This document shows, one piece after another, positions 1 through 10,628 of a stretch of 64,000 nt of DNA. Where the stretch lies: NCBI GenBank assembly GCA_025403435.1, contig CM046335.1:4431101-4495100 (forward strand). The letters are read 5' to 3'. The notes beneath the pieces are model-generated. The model was not told the DNA's origin. It did no database searches and saw only the letters and a program-made list of their open reading frames with translations. Position numbers and translations under genes: made by a program. Position 1 is the stretch's first letter; the number at the start of each line of letters is the position of its first letter. Source of the DNA: Artocarpus heterophyllus. Lineage: Eukaryota > Streptophyta > Magnoliopsida > Rosales > Moraceae.

Positions 1-1243
1 CCCACATGAAGTGCATGTGATTAATTATTTGGGGGAAATTTTGTAAACAACTATCGAGGTATATCTTGGAGGAAAAAATGGGATATCAATTTTTTTAATA
101 TGAAATAGATTTTGGAAAAGAAGAAATCATCGTGTGAATTCAAGCTTTTCGATCATGGAGAGCCCTAGATCCCTGTGTTTTTGTTCTCCTCCATCGTCGA
201 GCAAGCTCGTGACTTCTTAGACTGATGCAACCCTAGGACATAGATTTTATGTATGAAAGCTGAGGTTTGTCTTCTTTTTTGTGGGTAATGGCCTAAAATC
301 GTTCAATATTTTTTAAAAAAATTTCGACTTGTGATCTTTGTTATGGGTTGTATAGATGGGTAGGTGTGTATTTAAATGGCATGACCCATCAATGTGTGCA
401 AGATCAAGGATGAATATCCAGATTATTGAGGAGGGTTAACGAATTGGAAGCCTAAGTTTTGCAATTGGAATATCAGAATCGTCATATTTGAGTTGATGGG
501 CTTGGACTTCACAAGATTGATGTTGTGATTGTTATTTTTTTGTGCTTTATTTGGTAGGAATGTAGGGAATATTTGAAAGAGAAAGGATAGGTGTTGTAGT
601 CTGTGTGTGGGTATTTTGGCTCAGTTTTGGGGAGTATTTTATCATTTTCTTCGTTAACATTGTGGACCAGTTTGTCACCATTTTGCTAACGTTGGAGACC
701 AGTTTGTCACCTTCTTGCTAACGTTGGGGCCGGTTTTTCACCATTTTGCTAAATTTGGGGATCAATTTGTCACCTTTTTCATAATAAAAACCTAAGTTCA
801 TTATTTTTTCTACCAACCCTAAACCCACAATCGGAGAATTGGCTGGCCAACCTTTTTGCTAATGTTTGGGATCAATTTTTCATCTTTTTCATAACAAAAA
901 CCTAAGTTCATTATTTTTTCCACCAACCCCAAACCCACAATTGGAGAAGTGGTAGGCGAGACATGGCCGGCGAGAATCAAAGAAAAAAAAACCACTTATC
1001 ATAAGAGGCATGGCCGATGACTTTACGCCAAAAGAATCAGCATGGAAGACATCAACAAAATTCCTCTTCTTGTTCGAAGCAGTCCGTCAAATCAGAGACT
1101 CAAATGGGAGGGTAAAAAAGTGGTCTAATTTAGGAAATAGGGCTTACATTATTAAAAAGGAAACAACCTTCCCTCCTCCTCCCAATTCAGCAAGGTTAAT
1201 TTCGTTTTTACCCCCAAATAATTAATCATTGCACTTCATGTAG
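1..1243. mobile_element. Non-autonomous DNA transposon with terminal inverted repeats
   Basis: The first about 33 bases of the window and the reverse complement of 1211-1242 match over about 32 bases with two small indels; both contain ACATGAAGTGCA followed by GATTAATTATTTGGGGG. This marks an element of about 1.24 kb whose left tip may lie just outside the window. Its interior has no transposase-like frame; the 71-codon ORF at 1010-1225 resembles nothing I know. An internal tandem repeat lies at 656-955. The superfamily is undetermined because the left target duplication is not visible. Confidence 0.55.
656..955. repeat. Degenerate tandem repeat, 110-bp period plus shorter units
   Basis: A stretch beginning ATAA(T/C)AAAAACCTAAG at 781 recurs at 891 with few changes over at least 60 bp, a period of 110 bp. 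Shorter units of the form 'CCAGTTTGTCACCATTTTGC' precede and interleave with it. No coding content was seen. Confidence 0.6.
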
Positions 1244-2195
1244 AGACGAATTTATCGTATGTTAGCCAGTTGGTTAACAACTATTTTGAAAGATTGGGGT
1301 TAGTTTGGTCCAAAACAAAGGTTAGGGACCAAAATCTCACTTTTGTAAAAAATTTGGGACCAAACTTGTAATTTACTCTTTTTATTTTTGGTGGTACTTT
1401 CATCGATAGTACACATTTTTAAATTTGGTTGAAATTATTTTTTAACCAATAAAAAAACATACATACACTGACATGTTACTTTTTAATTGGGAACATCTGT
1501 GGTAGTAGGCATTACTAATAGGGTTTAATCCAATAATGGAAAACAGTAGTGCGACGAAATAAACGGTCATGATATAAGGTGTATCAGATCTTATTGTAGT
1601 GTTGTATACATGCTTTATTATTTTTTTAAAAAAATTTGGATCTGCACTCATCAGACCAAAAAAAAAAACCATCAATTAGATTTGCATTTTGAGGAAGAAA
1701 CTTTTGTCCTAGTCTGCAATATCAAAAATTTTTGTGAAGTTCAATCCATCGTTAATGGTCTACTGCAGCAACTTCGTTGACTTGATGGCTCCTCGTTTTC
1801 ATCCTTTGACGACAGCGCGATCTTCGCTTTACCCAAACACCAGCGACCTCCTCTGATATGACGAAGACTCCACCTCTTCCTCCTCCAGCAATTCATTGCA
1901 TTTTAAAACCATTCTTGGGGCTGTGAAAAAGAAGGGTCCCAAGAAATCCCAAGTAAAAATAGCACATTATGGCCATTACTAGCTAAAGATCACTACAATG
2001 AAGCATCCCGGAGAAAAATTTATTTTCTTTCTCTGGGGTATGCCCATTATATAAAAATTTTCCTTTTTTGTTATGAAAAAAAAAAACAAGACAAAACAAA
2101 AAAACCTAAGTTCTTTGTTTTAGAGTCTCCGAAACTCTTTTTTGGCTTTTGTGTTCTTCCCTGCTTCTTTCTTTATGGATTTGAAAAAGACTATG
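1244..2195. other. Intergenic, no gene seen
   Basis: AT-rich sequence with no supported coding region. 1285-1375 resembles one arm of the foldback family seen at 28296-28634: phrases such as 'gggaccaaa' and 'cttttgtaaa' alternate on both strands. The 77-codon minus-strand ORF at 1442-1675 has no recognisable features. Confidence 0.5.
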
Positions 2196-2382
2196 GCCTG
2201 TTTGAAAGGGTTTCTCCTTTTGTTTTAGACAACATAAGATAAAAAACAAAATATGTAAAAATATTTTTGTTTTAAAAAATAAATTTTTTAAAAAATTATA
2301 CTGAGAACATTTTTAAAATTTTTATCTTAAAAAACGTGCGAAAATATTTTCAAAAATTCTCAGAGCAAAAACAAACAGACAG
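2196..2382. mobile_element. MITE-like AT-rich element
   Basis: It begins GGCCTGTTTGAAAGGG and ends near AAAAACAAACAG, with a very AT-rich self-complementary interior (runs of AAAATATTTTTG and its complement). A related but more diverged copy lies at about 49720-49873. Target duplications are unclear. Confidence 0.35.
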
Positions 2383-2825
2383 ATAGACTTTTGGTTACTG
2401 TTTGGCCGTTATATTTAAGAGTGCTTCATATCTAAGAAGAGCTTTCTTTATTAAGTGTTTGCCATGACCAATTCAGAATCTCTTCCAGTCAGGATATGTT
2501 CAGGATATGTTCATTATGCCTTTAATTAAAATAATTAGTGTATATATGTATATTTGTTGGAAATTGATTTTTAAAAACATAAAAAAAAAATTTATCAATG
2601 CAAATGTAAAATAAATAAGTTAAATTAATTACCGAGACTACTATAATAAATTCTCATAGTATATGTAGGAAAAAAAAAAATCTATCGAACAAGCTCCCTA
2701 ACAATCCTATTACGAATTACTACCATTTCACTCTCATCTATCATGAGGTTGATGTTTGGTGGCTTGTCATCTAGAGCGTCTATAGTTTGCCTTTGTACAT
2801 CTCAACCAAGTCCCGTCTTTCCTCT

Positions 2826-3194
2826 TAGGGATTGTTTGGAAAGGATTTTTAAAAGTTATTTTTGGTTTCTTGGGTTTAAAAGTTGCTTTTAAAAGTATTT
2901 GAATGAACTGTCAAAAGTAAGTATTTGGATGAAGTGTCAATAGTGTTTGCTCTAGCGCTTCCTATCAAAGCCATAAAAGATAGTTTCTTAAAAAAACACT
3001 TCTAAAATAGACTTTAAAACTTGTACCTGAGTATCAATAATATATTATAAGCTTAAATATAACGTTTTGTAACTTAAAAACATGAAACAATTTTGATCCA
3101 TTAAATCTCTTTTAAAAATAAGGTTTCAAATAGCTTTTGCTTTTTTTCTTCTACTAACTAAAAATATAAGCAGAAGCTGTATCAAACAGGCCCG
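2826..3194. mobile_element. MITE-like element with GTTTGGAAAG terminus
   Basis: The left end reads CTTAGGGATTGTTTGGAAAG and the right end reads ATCAAACAGGCCC. The outer 20 bases also match the reverse complement of 4601-4620 (CTTAGGATCCGTTTGGAAAG). This could be one of two related MITEs, or the left arm of a single 1.8-kb element ending at 4620. Confidence 0.4.
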
Positions 3195-3579
3195 TATAAT
3201 GAATTCCATAATTGTCATTCCTTTTTCACATTATCCCAATGATTCTTTAGTTGCATCCGATTATAATTCCTATATGTGGCCTTATTAAATTTTTCAATCA
3301 AATTTTTCCAACCTTGCTTGCTTAAATGTGTTCCGTTTCTATTGCCACTTCTCACTTGTTCTACAACCAAATCAACTCAAATCTCATGTGTTCTTGAATC
3401 CCATGCTTGTTTTGTTTTCCCTCGTGTTCCCTCAGCTGTCATGTAGTCTAAATACAAAATTTTAAGTTGTTCATTTTATAGGTTAGCTTTGAAACAAAAC
3501 GATTCATAAAAAAACCTAATAAATATTGTATCTAAAAGAACAACTAAACAAACAAAGCAAAATGTCATAACCTATCACT

Positions 3580-3945
3580 AAACGCACACACATATGCACA
3601 TATACACACATATGTATTTATGTACATATAACTAAAAACCAAATTTTGGACTTTTTTATAAGAAAAAACAATACTAGAACCCACTCAGGCACACATTACA
3701 CACACACATACACATACGCATACATATATATATATATATGCATATATAACTTAAAACTTAATTTTGGACTTTTTTATGAGCCAAAAAACAATACTATAAC
3801 TCACTCATGCACACACTAAACGCATACACATATACATACACACACACACATATATGTATATATAACTAAAAACCTAATTCTCGACTTTTTTACGAGAAAA
3901 CAAAAACAAAAAAAAAATACTAGAACCCACTCATGCACACACGCA
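3580..3945. repeat. Three-copy tandem repeat, about 117-bp period, rich in CA/TA microsatellite
   Basis: Three successive units each contain a CACACATATGTATATA-type dinucleotide tract, then 'ATAACTaAAAaCcTAATTtTgGACTTTTTTA', then 'CAATACTAgAACcCACTCA'. The GACTTTTTTA landmark recurs near 3649, 3767 and 3883, giving a spacing of 116-118 bp. Dinucleotide tracts make the boundaries fuzzy. Confidence 0.7.
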
Positions 3946-4439
3946 CAAATCATATGTATAACTTAATGCTTCATAATAAAAACAACTTCATACATATCAC
4001 ATCAACTAAAAGAAATCAACAAAGTTTCAAATCTATTATGAAATATGCTATGAGATTTGGAGACGAACCTGTACATACAAAACATGTTGGAAAACTAAAC
4101 TACCGAATCCGAAACAAAGAGCACAAGTTTTTACATTATTCATCTATGCTATTGAAATAAAGGAGAAGAAAAAAAGAAAAAATAAAAGGTCCGTACAAAA
4201 AAAAAAGAACTTACAGCTTGGAGTTGCCTCTTGCAGAGATTGTAGAATTTGTTGAATATTATGGCTTTTTTCTTTCTCAGAGATGAAGTGTAGGAGAAGA
4301 GAAAAGGAAGGATAGGAACTTAAAAGACATGAATTCATCATAAAAAAAAAAAAAAAAGAAGGGAGATTGTTGGAGTTTAATTTTTGTCATTCAGTAATAT
4401 AAGGACAGATGTGGAATTATAAAAGTTTCATTAAATCCT

Positions 4440-4620
4440 TGAAACAGCTTCCCATCTTGTCAAACGCTCTTTAGATGAAGCTAAATGGGTCTAGCTTCTT
4501 TTGAAGAGCTTTTAAAAGCCAAATGTCTTTTTAATATTTTATCTAAATAGGTTTAAAAGTTATTTGGACTCAAAAAATTAAAAACAGCTTACTAAGAAAT
4601 CTTTCCAAACGGATCCTAAG
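4440..4620. mobile_element. MITE-like element, partner of 2826-3194
   Basis: The right end CCAAACGGATCCTAAG is the inverted counterpart of the left end at 2826. The interior shows the 'AAGAGCTTTTAAAAGCC' self-complementary core common in plant MITEs of this type. Confidence 0.35.
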
Positions 4621-5990
4621 TAATGAGAGACAGGAAGAAGAACGAGATCACATGATTCTTTCTTTGCTTTATATGTTTTTGTTTTTTCTAAAAGGGCTTT
4701 CTATTTGTTTAGCCTGTGGTCGCCTGCACATTACCCTTTGTGAAACTACGAAGGCCTTTCCCATTTGATTCAAATCTAATGGCCACAAATTGGATGGTAG
4801 GGCCTCTCAGCTGGGCACCACCACATATGTTTCCTTTTTAATTACTAAAAAAAAATCTGTCATAATTTATGTGGTAGGCACCAACTATGCACATTGCTCC
4901 CCCGTGCGAGTGTGGTTCATCGGTGAGACATTGTTCATAAACGATGAACAACTTAACCAACCTATTTATTTTTTAATGATAAAGATTAACGCCATCAATA
5001 ATTAAAGTCACATTTTAAAAACTAAAAATCGCTCTATTCTGAACAGCAAAACATTCGAAATTTCTTGCTTTAATCACATTTAGTCCATATGAAGTTGGTG
5101 TTCCACTAAAAAGTATAAGTTTTAGAATGAAGATAATTATAAAAACTCAAATTGCCTTTTCATCCCTCTTGTTGCTGCAGAAGCTTCTTTCTTGCGAGAT
5201 CCTCTCTTCTTGCACGACAAAAACCTTCTAAAGTTAGTGTTAAGTCTTTTTTTTTTTTGGGTTCATTTTTATAAGTAAAAGAACAAATTTACTACCACAT
5301 TAAGGTTTAGAAGAATATGTGTTTAGATTTCTGAATTCAAACAAAGTGAAAAGATCATTTAAGTTGAAAACATTACAAAATTTGTATTGTGTAAAAAGTA
5401 CATTCAACTCTAAGCAACTAAAATACTAAGCATTCTAAAAACAATTTTTTCGAAAAAGAAAACGAACAGAAAAAAATATCGATATTTACTTTCTTTTTAA
5501 AAGAATATATTAATAATTAAAATCCTAGTCATTTTTCACAAAAATAGATTTTTTTTTCTTCTATGAAACTATTTACAAATCAACAACTTTACATAAAAAT
5601 GACTTTTCTTCTCTATTTTTTTTCTTAAATCACTGATTAATAACGCAACATCCTTCATCAAAGGAAAAAATTCAATGAAGGAGAAAATTGATATATAAAG
5701 AAAATGACGTGTTTTTTTTTTTAATTTATGATGAAAAAACTATTTTATACTACCAACAGAGGACATACAATGTTTTAAATATTAGATTAATTTTTTAACA
5801 GTGTTATATATAATAAATATAATTTTATATTATATATTATAAAATTTTAACATAAATAAAAATAAATAGTTAAAATATTAATCTAATAGTTAAAATTATC
5901 ATCTCCACCGATAATATAAAATCATTCTCTCCACGTCAAAGATACTAAAAAACAGAAAAATAAAAAAAATCGTGTGCCCCATGGAGGGAC
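4621..5990. other. Intergenic, no gene seen
   Basis: AT-rich DNA, very AT-rich at 5750-5900. No coding region, RNA gene or clear mobile-element boundary is supported. Confidence 0.5.
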
Positions 5991-5999
5991 AAAAATGTG

Positions 6000-6128
6000 A
6001 ATTTGCAGAGAGCAGTGATGGTGACAAGAGAGTTCAGTGGTGGGACATGAAAAAAAAAAATTTGTGAATTTGGAGAGAGCAGTGATGGTGACGAGAGAGT
6101 CCGGTGGTGGGACACGTAAAAAAACGTG
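6000..6128. repeat. 67-bp tandem duplication in the promoter of the PEAPOD gene
   Basis: The string GAGAGCAGTGATGGTGAC occurs at 6008 and again at 6075, in a unit of about 50 bp ending GTGGTGGGACA(T/C)G. The two copies differ at a few bases. It lies about 320-440 bp upstream of the start codon, just before a TATA-like sequence (ATTATAAACC near 6154). Confidence 0.7.
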
Positions 6129-6443
6129 GCATGCCGGGGTTGCTTCCTTTCGGATTATAAACCCAAATTTCACTCCATTTCCGACGCCGCACTCCCCATA
6201 CTTCCCTGACCTAACCAGTCACCCCCGTCCGCTGTACTTCTCACTCCTCTTCTCCACTCTCCTCACTTTCTCTCTCATTACCCATAATTAAAATGTAATT
6301 AGCGATTATTTTAAGAGAGTGAGACTTTTTTAATTAGTTATTATAAACTTACTAATTATTTTACCGACGGTTCGCACAGTTGAAACCGCAGAATTGGGTT
6401 CCCGCTAAAAAAGAAAGAAAGAAAGAAAGAAAATCCGGACGGA

Positions 6444-6601
6444 ATGCAACCAGTAGAAGCGGTTTCCCGGTCAGCGCTGGACAAACCCCTTCACCTTCTC
6501 ACCGAAGATGACATTGCCCAGCTCACCCGCGAAGACTGTCGCCGTTTCCTCAAACAGAAAGGTTCTCCATTTCTCTCTCTCTCTCTCTCTCTAAATCTAT
6601 A

Positions 6602-6632
<31 letters not shown>

Positions 6633-8954
6633 TTACGGGGAATGGTTGAGGGACAGGGATGAGAAGGCCGTCGTGGAACAAGTCTCAGGCGATACAGCAG
6701 GTGATCTCGCTCAAAGCGCTTCTCGAAACGACGTCGGACTCTGACGCTGCCGCCGAACAGGGGGAGCTTCGAAACCCAACTCCTAAACACGTACGTTCGT
6801 TTCTTGGCAAGTTTGATAATTTAGTCCTTAATTTTTTTTCAGTGATTTTTGTTTAGTATTTTACTGATTAAATTAGGCTAATTTCGTAGGGCCATTCCGA
6901 TTCCGATGCTCCCAAAACTCAGAAGTTGGCGTTAAATGAAGATTCGTTTCCGAGTTCTAATGTTTTCGGTGACAAATTCTCTGCCCCTCAAAACGACCCC
7001 GTCTCTCCCCGGTAAATCGCATCAACTCTTTTTTTTTTTTTTGGTTTTGTGTGTGTCAATTTATTTTATTTTTAGCAAAAAGATAAGGGTTTGGGTAAAA
7101 ATATGATCTTTACTGAAAAAAAAAAAAATGATGGCAAGTTAGCAAGTGTTGTGAAATTGCGAAGGCCATTCATTTGCTAGCGGACTCTTTTTAAAGTTTT
7201 TTTGTATTTTTGTATTCTTTGCTACAATTTACGGTATTGGCTGTTAACTATGGAAAGGAGAAAAAGGAAAGAAGAGTTTTGTGGTCGTTACTGTTCCAAA
7301 ATAAGAGTTTTGAGTGCGCCTGCACAGGCACTTGTGAGTTGTAAAAGCCGCCATTTCCGGCGTGCTTGTTATGTACCACTAAATTCTGCGCCATTTCTTT
7401 TGGCATTGTCTAGGCACAATAAACTTTCCTTAATCAGTATATAGCTTGTTTCAAGAACTGATCAAGTAGTTAAAATTTGTCTCAGTAATGTGGAAGTAAC
7501 AAATGAGCCAGTAGGACAGATGACATTCTTCTACAGTGGGAAAGTCAATGTTTTTGATGATATTTCAGGAGAAAAGGTAAGAAACCATTGTATTTTCTTG
7601 TAGCAAAAACAATTCATTTTATTACTTGTCGAGAATAATGACACTTCTTACTGGATAAATATTACATTTCCAGGCGCGAATAATAATGCAGCTTGCCGCA
7701 AGTCCTCTCTTTTTGCCTCATGCAGCTCCGTCTGAAGTGATTACGGCTCTATGGCCCTTTCAAAGCCAACTGCAGGCTGCCGGCATTAAATTGGGTTCAA
7801 CTTCTCCTACTGCGATCTTTCCAAAGCTGCAAACAGGTGTATTTCAAAGGCCATTAAGAATTTTAAGTCTTTGCTCTTTTACAAAGGTTACTTTTATAGC
7901 CTCTTTGTGTTGAAATTCATACGAGGATTGAGTCAGTTCTCTTGGAACACTTCCAACAACATTGTGAATAGAATGTTGAGCTATGTAAGGAATGTATGGA
8001 ATTGAGGGGTTCACGGTGCCGAAAGACCGTTAATTTCCTATAATACGAGCAAAAATAGCGACATATATGATGTGTTGTACTTCAATAACGTTTTGTTTTT
8101 ATTGGTAAAAATATACTGTGGAAGTTGCAGAAAAAGATCAGGTCCACAGGGAAGGAAACAAACAATCTGCTGAAGACAACCCTGGTAAGGCTTTCCCCTT
8201 TATTTTCGAAGCAAAAACTTGTGAATATCTAGCCACTGACATATGCATCAATTAACCCTTTTCTCTAATTGAAGGCAATTATAAAGGGCCACTTTGTGAT
8301 TACTTCTCTTTTAATTCATATTCCTTCTTCTTGCTTCTCCTTTTCCTTTTCCCTCTCACTTTCTCGTGGTTGTTTTTTCTTTCCTTTTTTTTTAAGGGCT
8401 TAAAAGTAGAAAAGCATCAGTGCAGAGGTATCTAGAGAAGAAAAAAGACAGGTATCTTAAATGGATGAAATGCACTTGAAAGTCAAAGATATCTTCTAGA
8501 AAGTTGCTTGTCGTTTTTGTTCTCACACCCCTGTTAGGTGAAGGTTTAAGCACAAGAGGAAGGTTGCTGTGACCTCTTCTGCTAGCTTGGATATCTATTT
8601 GAACCATGTCGTGGCGGATCAATTCCCGACCACACAGTTGGACCCGAGTGATGCTAACTCTCCCTCTCAACCTCGACCACCCCAGACTCCTACCAGGAGC
8701 AACTCAGTTGGACATAACCCTAACAAATTGCGGTCTCCACAAGACTCAACCAAGAAGGTTACGAAACTGCAACTCCTTAGCTTTGCTTTTCTGATTGAAG
8801 TGCTATAAACCATGCTATGTTTATTCTGTCAAGAAGTTGATTCAAGTGAACTATTGTTAATTTCCAGATTGTCAAGAGCGCGGAAAATGGGGGTCAACAA
8901 TGTTGCATGGTGGTGAAGGACTTGCATGGAACCGTCGCTCTCCGGAAAGTGTAG
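6444..8954 (+). CDS. TIFY4B: PEAPOD/TIFY4-type transcriptional regulator, nine exons
   Basis: PEAPOD proteins are nuclear adaptors that join DNA-binding partners to the NINJA-TOPLESS corepressor and limit meristemoid division, so they control leaf and seed size (family knowledge). Exons: 6444-6561, 6657-6790, 6890-7011, 7486-7576, 7674-7836, 8131-8184, 8397-8451, 8544-8757, 8868-8954. All phases join to give 345 residues. Residues 10-60 are the PPD domain (LTEDDIAQLTREDCRRFLK, then RRPSWNKSQAIQQV). Residues 134-165 are the TIFY/ZIM domain, with TFFYSG where TIFYxG is usual. About residues 228-255 are the divergent Jas-like region (SVQRYLEKKKDRF, then KHKRK). The ATG at 6444 fits the family N-terminus. 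The C-terminal tail after residue 300 is not one I recognise, so this may be a diverged PPD paralogue. Exon ends are inferred from splice signals. Confidence 0.9.
6569..6632. repeat. Compound microsatellite (TC)n-(TG)n-(TA)n
   Basis: It lies within intron 1 of the PEAPOD gene (6562-6656). Runs of TC, TG and TA follow one another and occupy most of this 95-bp intron. Confidence 0.9.
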
Positions 8955-9644
8955 TTGTTTTTACTTATTAGAGAATTGCCTTTTTAGAAGAGGGTTGGCA
9001 ACTTTGTTGTAATTTGAGTTAGTTGAATATACAATCATCTCTGATGTGTATTAACATAGGTCTATCCATGTTGCTCCTAGTGTTGCTCAAAGCAACTAAT
9101 AACTCTAAACTAGTTGAGCGTGTGGATTCTTTCATTGAAGAACCTGGTCAGTTGTGAATACGCCTCACGTTGCCACAAAAGGCAATGTTTTGAGCTTGGG
9201 CCGACTGATTTTTGGGCTGTACTAAACTGGTCTAGGCTTTATCAGGGCCCAGATCAAGGTTTTTTTCCTCAAAAAAAAAAAAAGAGGATTTTTGTAGTGC
9301 ATGATTTCATGATCAATGATTCCAGCGCAGGACATGGCGACATGGTCCAACTCAAACTTGATTTTGGGGTTGAAAATAAAAAGGCTGTTCAATACAGAAT
9401 CAGAGGTGGACTGAAGAGGAAGAGTCAAATAATCCGGGCCCAGACACAGGGAACGGATAATGATATTTTCAGAATTGAATGGCGACAATTTGGTCAAATG
9501 AACTATTAATGATATGAATGTAATTGAACGTATGCTGGTGTAGTGGTCTATTGTGCTATGATGATTGAAATTGGCAATCGCATTCATACCCGCAACTATT
9601 TTTGTGACCGAAGAATCATTTCTCCGCCCTGTCCCCACCACATA
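8955..9644. other. 3' flank of the PEAPOD gene, no further gene seen
   Basis: It likely contains the 3' UTR. Overlapping ORFs of 131 codons (+, 9114-9509) and 139 codons (-, 9222-9641) show no recognisable domain. The minus-strand one begins in the flank and neither has conserved motifs, so I do not call a gene. Confidence 0.45.
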
Positions 9645-9649
9645 CCTAC
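9645..9649. repeat. Target site duplication, left copy (CCTAC)
   Basis: CCTAC directly precedes the TG of the 5' LTR and is repeated at 16057-16061 after the CA of the 3' LTR. A 5-bp duplication is the standard Ty3/gypsy footprint. Confidence 0.93.
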
Positions 9650-9849
9650 TGTTAGACCCCCTAACTTCGAATTAAGTCAGTGGTGACAAATCTTGGATGT
9701 GGGTGGCCCATGTCCAAGGCAAGGGGGCATGTGATAATCCCTTTGCATGGTTCGGACAAAGGATCAGCATGCAGGCACAAGGTGGCCTTGGCCATGCATG
9801 CGGGTCAGGCAAGAAATGTGCGCGCAGGTGCCAGGCGCGAGCATTTGGA

Positions 9850-9955
9850 CAGGCGCGCGGGGATCTCGGACTGGCAGTGTGACGCGCGCGCGGGTGTGCG
9901 GACAGGCGCGCGAGGACCTCGGACTGGCAGTGTGACGTGCGCGCGGGCGTGCGGA
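9850..9955. repeat. 53-bp tandem duplication inside the LTR
   Basis: The unit beginning CAGGCGCGCG and containing CTCGGACTGGCAGTGTGACG occurs at 9850 and 9903, with a third, partial start after 9955. It is present at the same place in the 3' LTR (15324-15429). Confidence 0.85.
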
Positions 9956-10336
9956 CTGGCATGCGAGAAACTCGGTTCAGACAAGGCCCTGCGGGAAAAG
10001 GAAACGTGTGCGAGTGGTGCGCACAAAGTCCGCGAAGCTGGTGGCCCCAACGGCTAGCACTGAACGTGGGCATAACGGCTGGATTTCCGAAGGCACGTGG
10101 GCGCAAGTTGTGGGCGATCGTGGCCAGCCAACGGCTAGATCATGCCTGCGCCCCACGTGGCCCATGTTCGCGCATTAGCAGGCGAGTGGGCGTTAGTTGG
10201 CTGCACGTGGCGTGCAGAGGGCCAAGTCTCCGTCCGAAAATTGTGGAAGTCGCTGGAATGTGGCTGCAAGCGTGCATAGTGCCTCGAAGTGATCCCTAGT
10301 GGCTGGGGGTGTCAGCCACACGTTGTAAACTTTGTC

Positions 10337-10344
10337 TATAAATA
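10337..10344 (+). promoter_or_regulatory. TATA box of the LTR promoter
   Basis: TATAAATA lies in the 3' half of the LTR, with the equivalent at 15811-15818 in the other LTR. It is the only canonical TATA box in the LTR, so transcription of the element probably starts about 30 bp downstream, near 10370. The 3' LTR copy could fire outward into 16.1 kb. Confidence 0.6.
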
Positions 10345-10584
10345 GCAAAGCCCCGAGACACCAACTCATGAGGGACAAAGTGAGTGTTGTGGTGATCCGT
10401 GTGAGGCAAAACTTGTATTCCTTTTGTGAGTTAATAAAAGGTTGGAAAGTGGTTTCCGTAAGTTGGTTTTGTGTGTTTGATTATCGGATCATCGTGGGTA
10501 AACACTTGGGTAGGCTGACTAGGTCGGGTGACTTAGTGCCGCACAGTGGCAGACTTTCGGTGAAAATTTGGCCCCTGTGACAGC

Positions 10585-10597
10585 TGGTATCAGAGCC
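10585..10597 (+). other. Primer binding site of element 1 (tRNA-Met type)
   Basis: TGGTATCAGAGCC lies two bases after the LTR end. This is the standard plant primer site complementary to the 3' end of initiator tRNA-Met. Confidence 0.92.
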
Positions 10598-10628
10598 GAG
10601 AACAGCGGACGTTCTTGGAATCGTCACG

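Larger units (their letters stand above)
9650..10582 (+). repeat. 5' LTR of element 1
   Basis: It starts TGTTAGACCC and ends CCTGTGACA. It is strikingly GC-rich for this window, especially 9770-10270. It contains a 53-bp tandem duplication (9850-9955) and a TATA box at 10337-10344. ORFs that appear in both LTRs are by-products of the GC content and are not called. Confidence 0.95.

Noticed and set aside
9114..9641. A gene in the overlapping plus- and minus-strand ORFs of about 130-140 codons
   Set aside because: Neither strand shows a conserved motif, splice support or codon bias, and long overlapping opposite frames are a typical chance pattern.
9672..10378. Overlapping ORFs of 60-144 codons on both strands, repeated at 15146-15852
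   Set aside because: They lie in the GC-rich LTRs, occur identically in both copies, overlap on both strands and have no domain signature. Low stop-codon density in GC-rich DNA explains them.
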